The position numbers were made by a program, and so were the translations under genes. This document shows, piece by piece, positions 6,076-7,227 of a stretch of DNA of 7,227 nt; the first letter of the stretch is position 1, and each line of letters opens with the position of its first letter. Source of the stretch: an uncultured Bacilli bacterium. Its GTDB lineage: Bacteria; Bacillota_I; Bacilli_A; RF39; UBA660. Under the pieces are notes generated by a model. That model worked only from the letters and a program-made list of their open reading frames with translations, had not been told where the DNA came from and made no database searches. The stretch lies in the NCBI GenBank assembly GCA_944363695.1, contig CALVUW010000059.1, forward strand, positions 1-7,227. Reading direction: 5' to 3'.

Positions 6076-7227
6076 CTAAATCAAATCTTTCGTATCTTCA
6101 GCAATCATTAATTCTTCATTCGTTGGAACCACATAGATACCAACAGATGAATTATCACTACTAATTTTAGCAAATTCACCACGTACATTATTCTTTTCAG
6201 GTTCTAATTCCATTCCTAAGCATTTTAGAGCTTCTACAATATGAACTCTGGCACTAATAGAATTTTCTCCCACACCAGCGGTAAAGACTAATGCATCACA
6301 ACCACCAAGTTCTACATAATAACTAGCAATATATTTTACGACCGTATTGGTAAACATTTTATCAGCTAAGATACATCTTTCATCGCCTTCGGCAATACCA
6401 TTTTCAATATCACGATGATCACTAAATTTACCACTAACACCTAAGAAACCAGACTTCTTATTCAACGCATCAATCACTTCTTTCGCATTAAGTCCTTCTT
6501 TTTCCATCACAAATGGAATAATGGATGGATCAATATCACCACTTCTAGTTCCCATCATCACGCCTGCTAATGGGGTAAATCCCATTGAAGTATCCACGCA
6601 CTTACCATCTTTAATAGCAGCAATACTACAACCACTACCAAGATGACATACAATCATCTTCAAATCATCCCGTTTTAAGGCCTCACTCATATGTTTACTA
6701 ACAAACCGATAACTCGTACCATGCGCTCCATATTTTCTAACCGCATGCTCGCTATACCATTCATAAGGCACTGGATATAAATAACGATCCTTCTCCATAC
6801 TCTGATGGAAAGCCGTATCAAAAACAACTACCATTGGTACTTCTGGTAATACTTCTTTAAATGCTTTAATCGCTGCCACATGAGCTGGGTTATGCAAAGG
6901 AGCAAAATCTTTTAAATCTAGTAAATCTTGAATAACCTGATCGGTTACCAATACAGACTTAGTATACTTTTCACCACCACTAACGATACGATGACCAATA
7001 CCACTAATCTCATCCAAAGATGTAACAATACCTAGACTAATTAAGCGTTCTAATAACACTTCAACCGCCACACCATGATCTGGCATTTCTACTTCTTCTT
7101 TTATTTTTTCTCCATTGTATTTAATGGTATAAAAACCACCTTCTAAGCCTACTCTTTCAAAATAACCAGAAGCAATACACTCCTCATTATCCATATTGAA
7201 CAAACTAAACTTCAATGAACTACTACC
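6076..7227 (-). CDS. ackA: Acetate kinase, 5' end cut by window edge
   Basis: AckA interconverts acetyl phosphate plus ADP with acetate plus ATP and supplies ATP in fermentation. The frame is open to position 7227 and begins GSSSLKFSLF, the N-terminal phosphate-binding motif of the ASKHA fold, so only about 7-9 residues including the start are missing. The TTG at 7215 lies inside that motif and is not the start. In the 383 visible residues one finds GHRIVSGGE (78-86; Arg80), FDTAFHQ (136-142; Asp137), YGAHGTS (166-172; His169), CHLGSG (194-199), MGTRSGDIDP (225-234; Arg228), FTAGVGENS (315-323) and PTNEELMIAED (368-378; Glu371), covering the known active-site set. The Ser83 position (His in many AckA) is variable in the family. 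It is the first visible gene of the minus-strand operon; its promoter is outside the window. Confidence 0.96.
   Translation of the reverse strand, partial: GSSSLKFSLFNMDNEECIASGYFERVGLEGGFYTIKYNGEKIKEEVEMPDHGVAVEVLLERLISLGIVTSLDEISGIGHRIVSGGEKYTKSVLVTDQVIQDLLDLKDFAPLHNPAHVAAIKAFKEVLPEVPMVVVFDTAFHQSMEKDRYLYPVPYEWYSEHAVRKYGAHGTSYRFVSKHMSEALKRDDLKMIVCHLGSGCSIAAIKDGKCVDTSMGFTPLAGVMMGTRSGDIDPSIIPFVMEKEGLNAKEVIDALNKKSGFLGVSGKFSDHRDIENGIAEGDERCILADKMFTNTVVKYIASYYVELGGCDALVFTAGVGENSISARVHIVEALKCLGMELEPEKNNVRGEFAKISSDNSSVGIYVVPTNEELMIAEDTKDLI

Noticed and set aside
6979..6996. Ser in place of His in the AckA HRxVHGG signature as a possible inactivating change
   Set aside because: This position varies (Ala in several Lactobacillales enzymes), and the neighbouring catalytic Arg is intact.
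7213..7215. TTG as the ackA start codon
   Set aside because: The frame continues upstream to the window edge through the conserved GSSS of the acetate kinase N-terminal motif, so the gene is simply truncated by the window.

Overview
The window looks like a low-GC, spore-forming member of the Bacillota, most likely from an Erysipelotrichia or Bacilli-like lineage. The evidence is an AT-rich sequence, a near full-length SpoIVA that aligns closely with the Bacillus protein, Bacillota-type YsxC and NrnA-type proteins, and a DUF2974 (Mbeg1-like) hydrolase. The standard bacterial code fits: TGA, TAA and TAG all serve as stops and Trp is encoded by TGG. I cannot place it to genus from the sequence alone.

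Layout, left to right. (1) Positions 1-1036, minus strand, hold a DUF2974 alpha/beta-hydrolase gene cut by the left window edge. (2) Positions about 1055-2549 hold a Fic-family AMPylase gene (1217-2269) with its own sigma-A promoter, a strong palindromic operator and a terminator. It is clearly more AT-rich than its neighbours and sits between two imperfect direct copies of the spoIVA 5' region (promoter, ribosome binding site and start). The right copy drives the real spoIVA; the left copy is decayed. (3) spoIVA (2540-4015) has a sigma-E-like promoter and ends in a perfect 9-bp terminator hairpin. The two arms of that hairpin encode the last two codons plus stop of spoIVA and of the convergent gene. 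(4) The minus-strand cluster, in transcription order, is ackA (cut by the right edge), nrnA-like DHH phosphoesterase, ysxC/engB and an unrecognised 155-residue protein. ackA and nrnA are 12 bases apart, nrnA and ysxC overlap by 11 bases, and a terminator-like hairpin overlaps the ysxC stop.

How it fits together. The minus cluster is housekeeping: acetate/ATP metabolism, nanoRNA or pAp turnover, and ribosome assembly. spoIVA is the mother-cell spore-coat basement ATPase. The hydrolase and spoIVA were probably direct divergent neighbours about 90 bases apart before the fic segment entered between them, apparently by an event that left or rebuilt a working spoIVA promoter. This insertion story is the most notable point of the window. 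It is an inference from the repeats and base composition, and no recombinase or transposase is visible.
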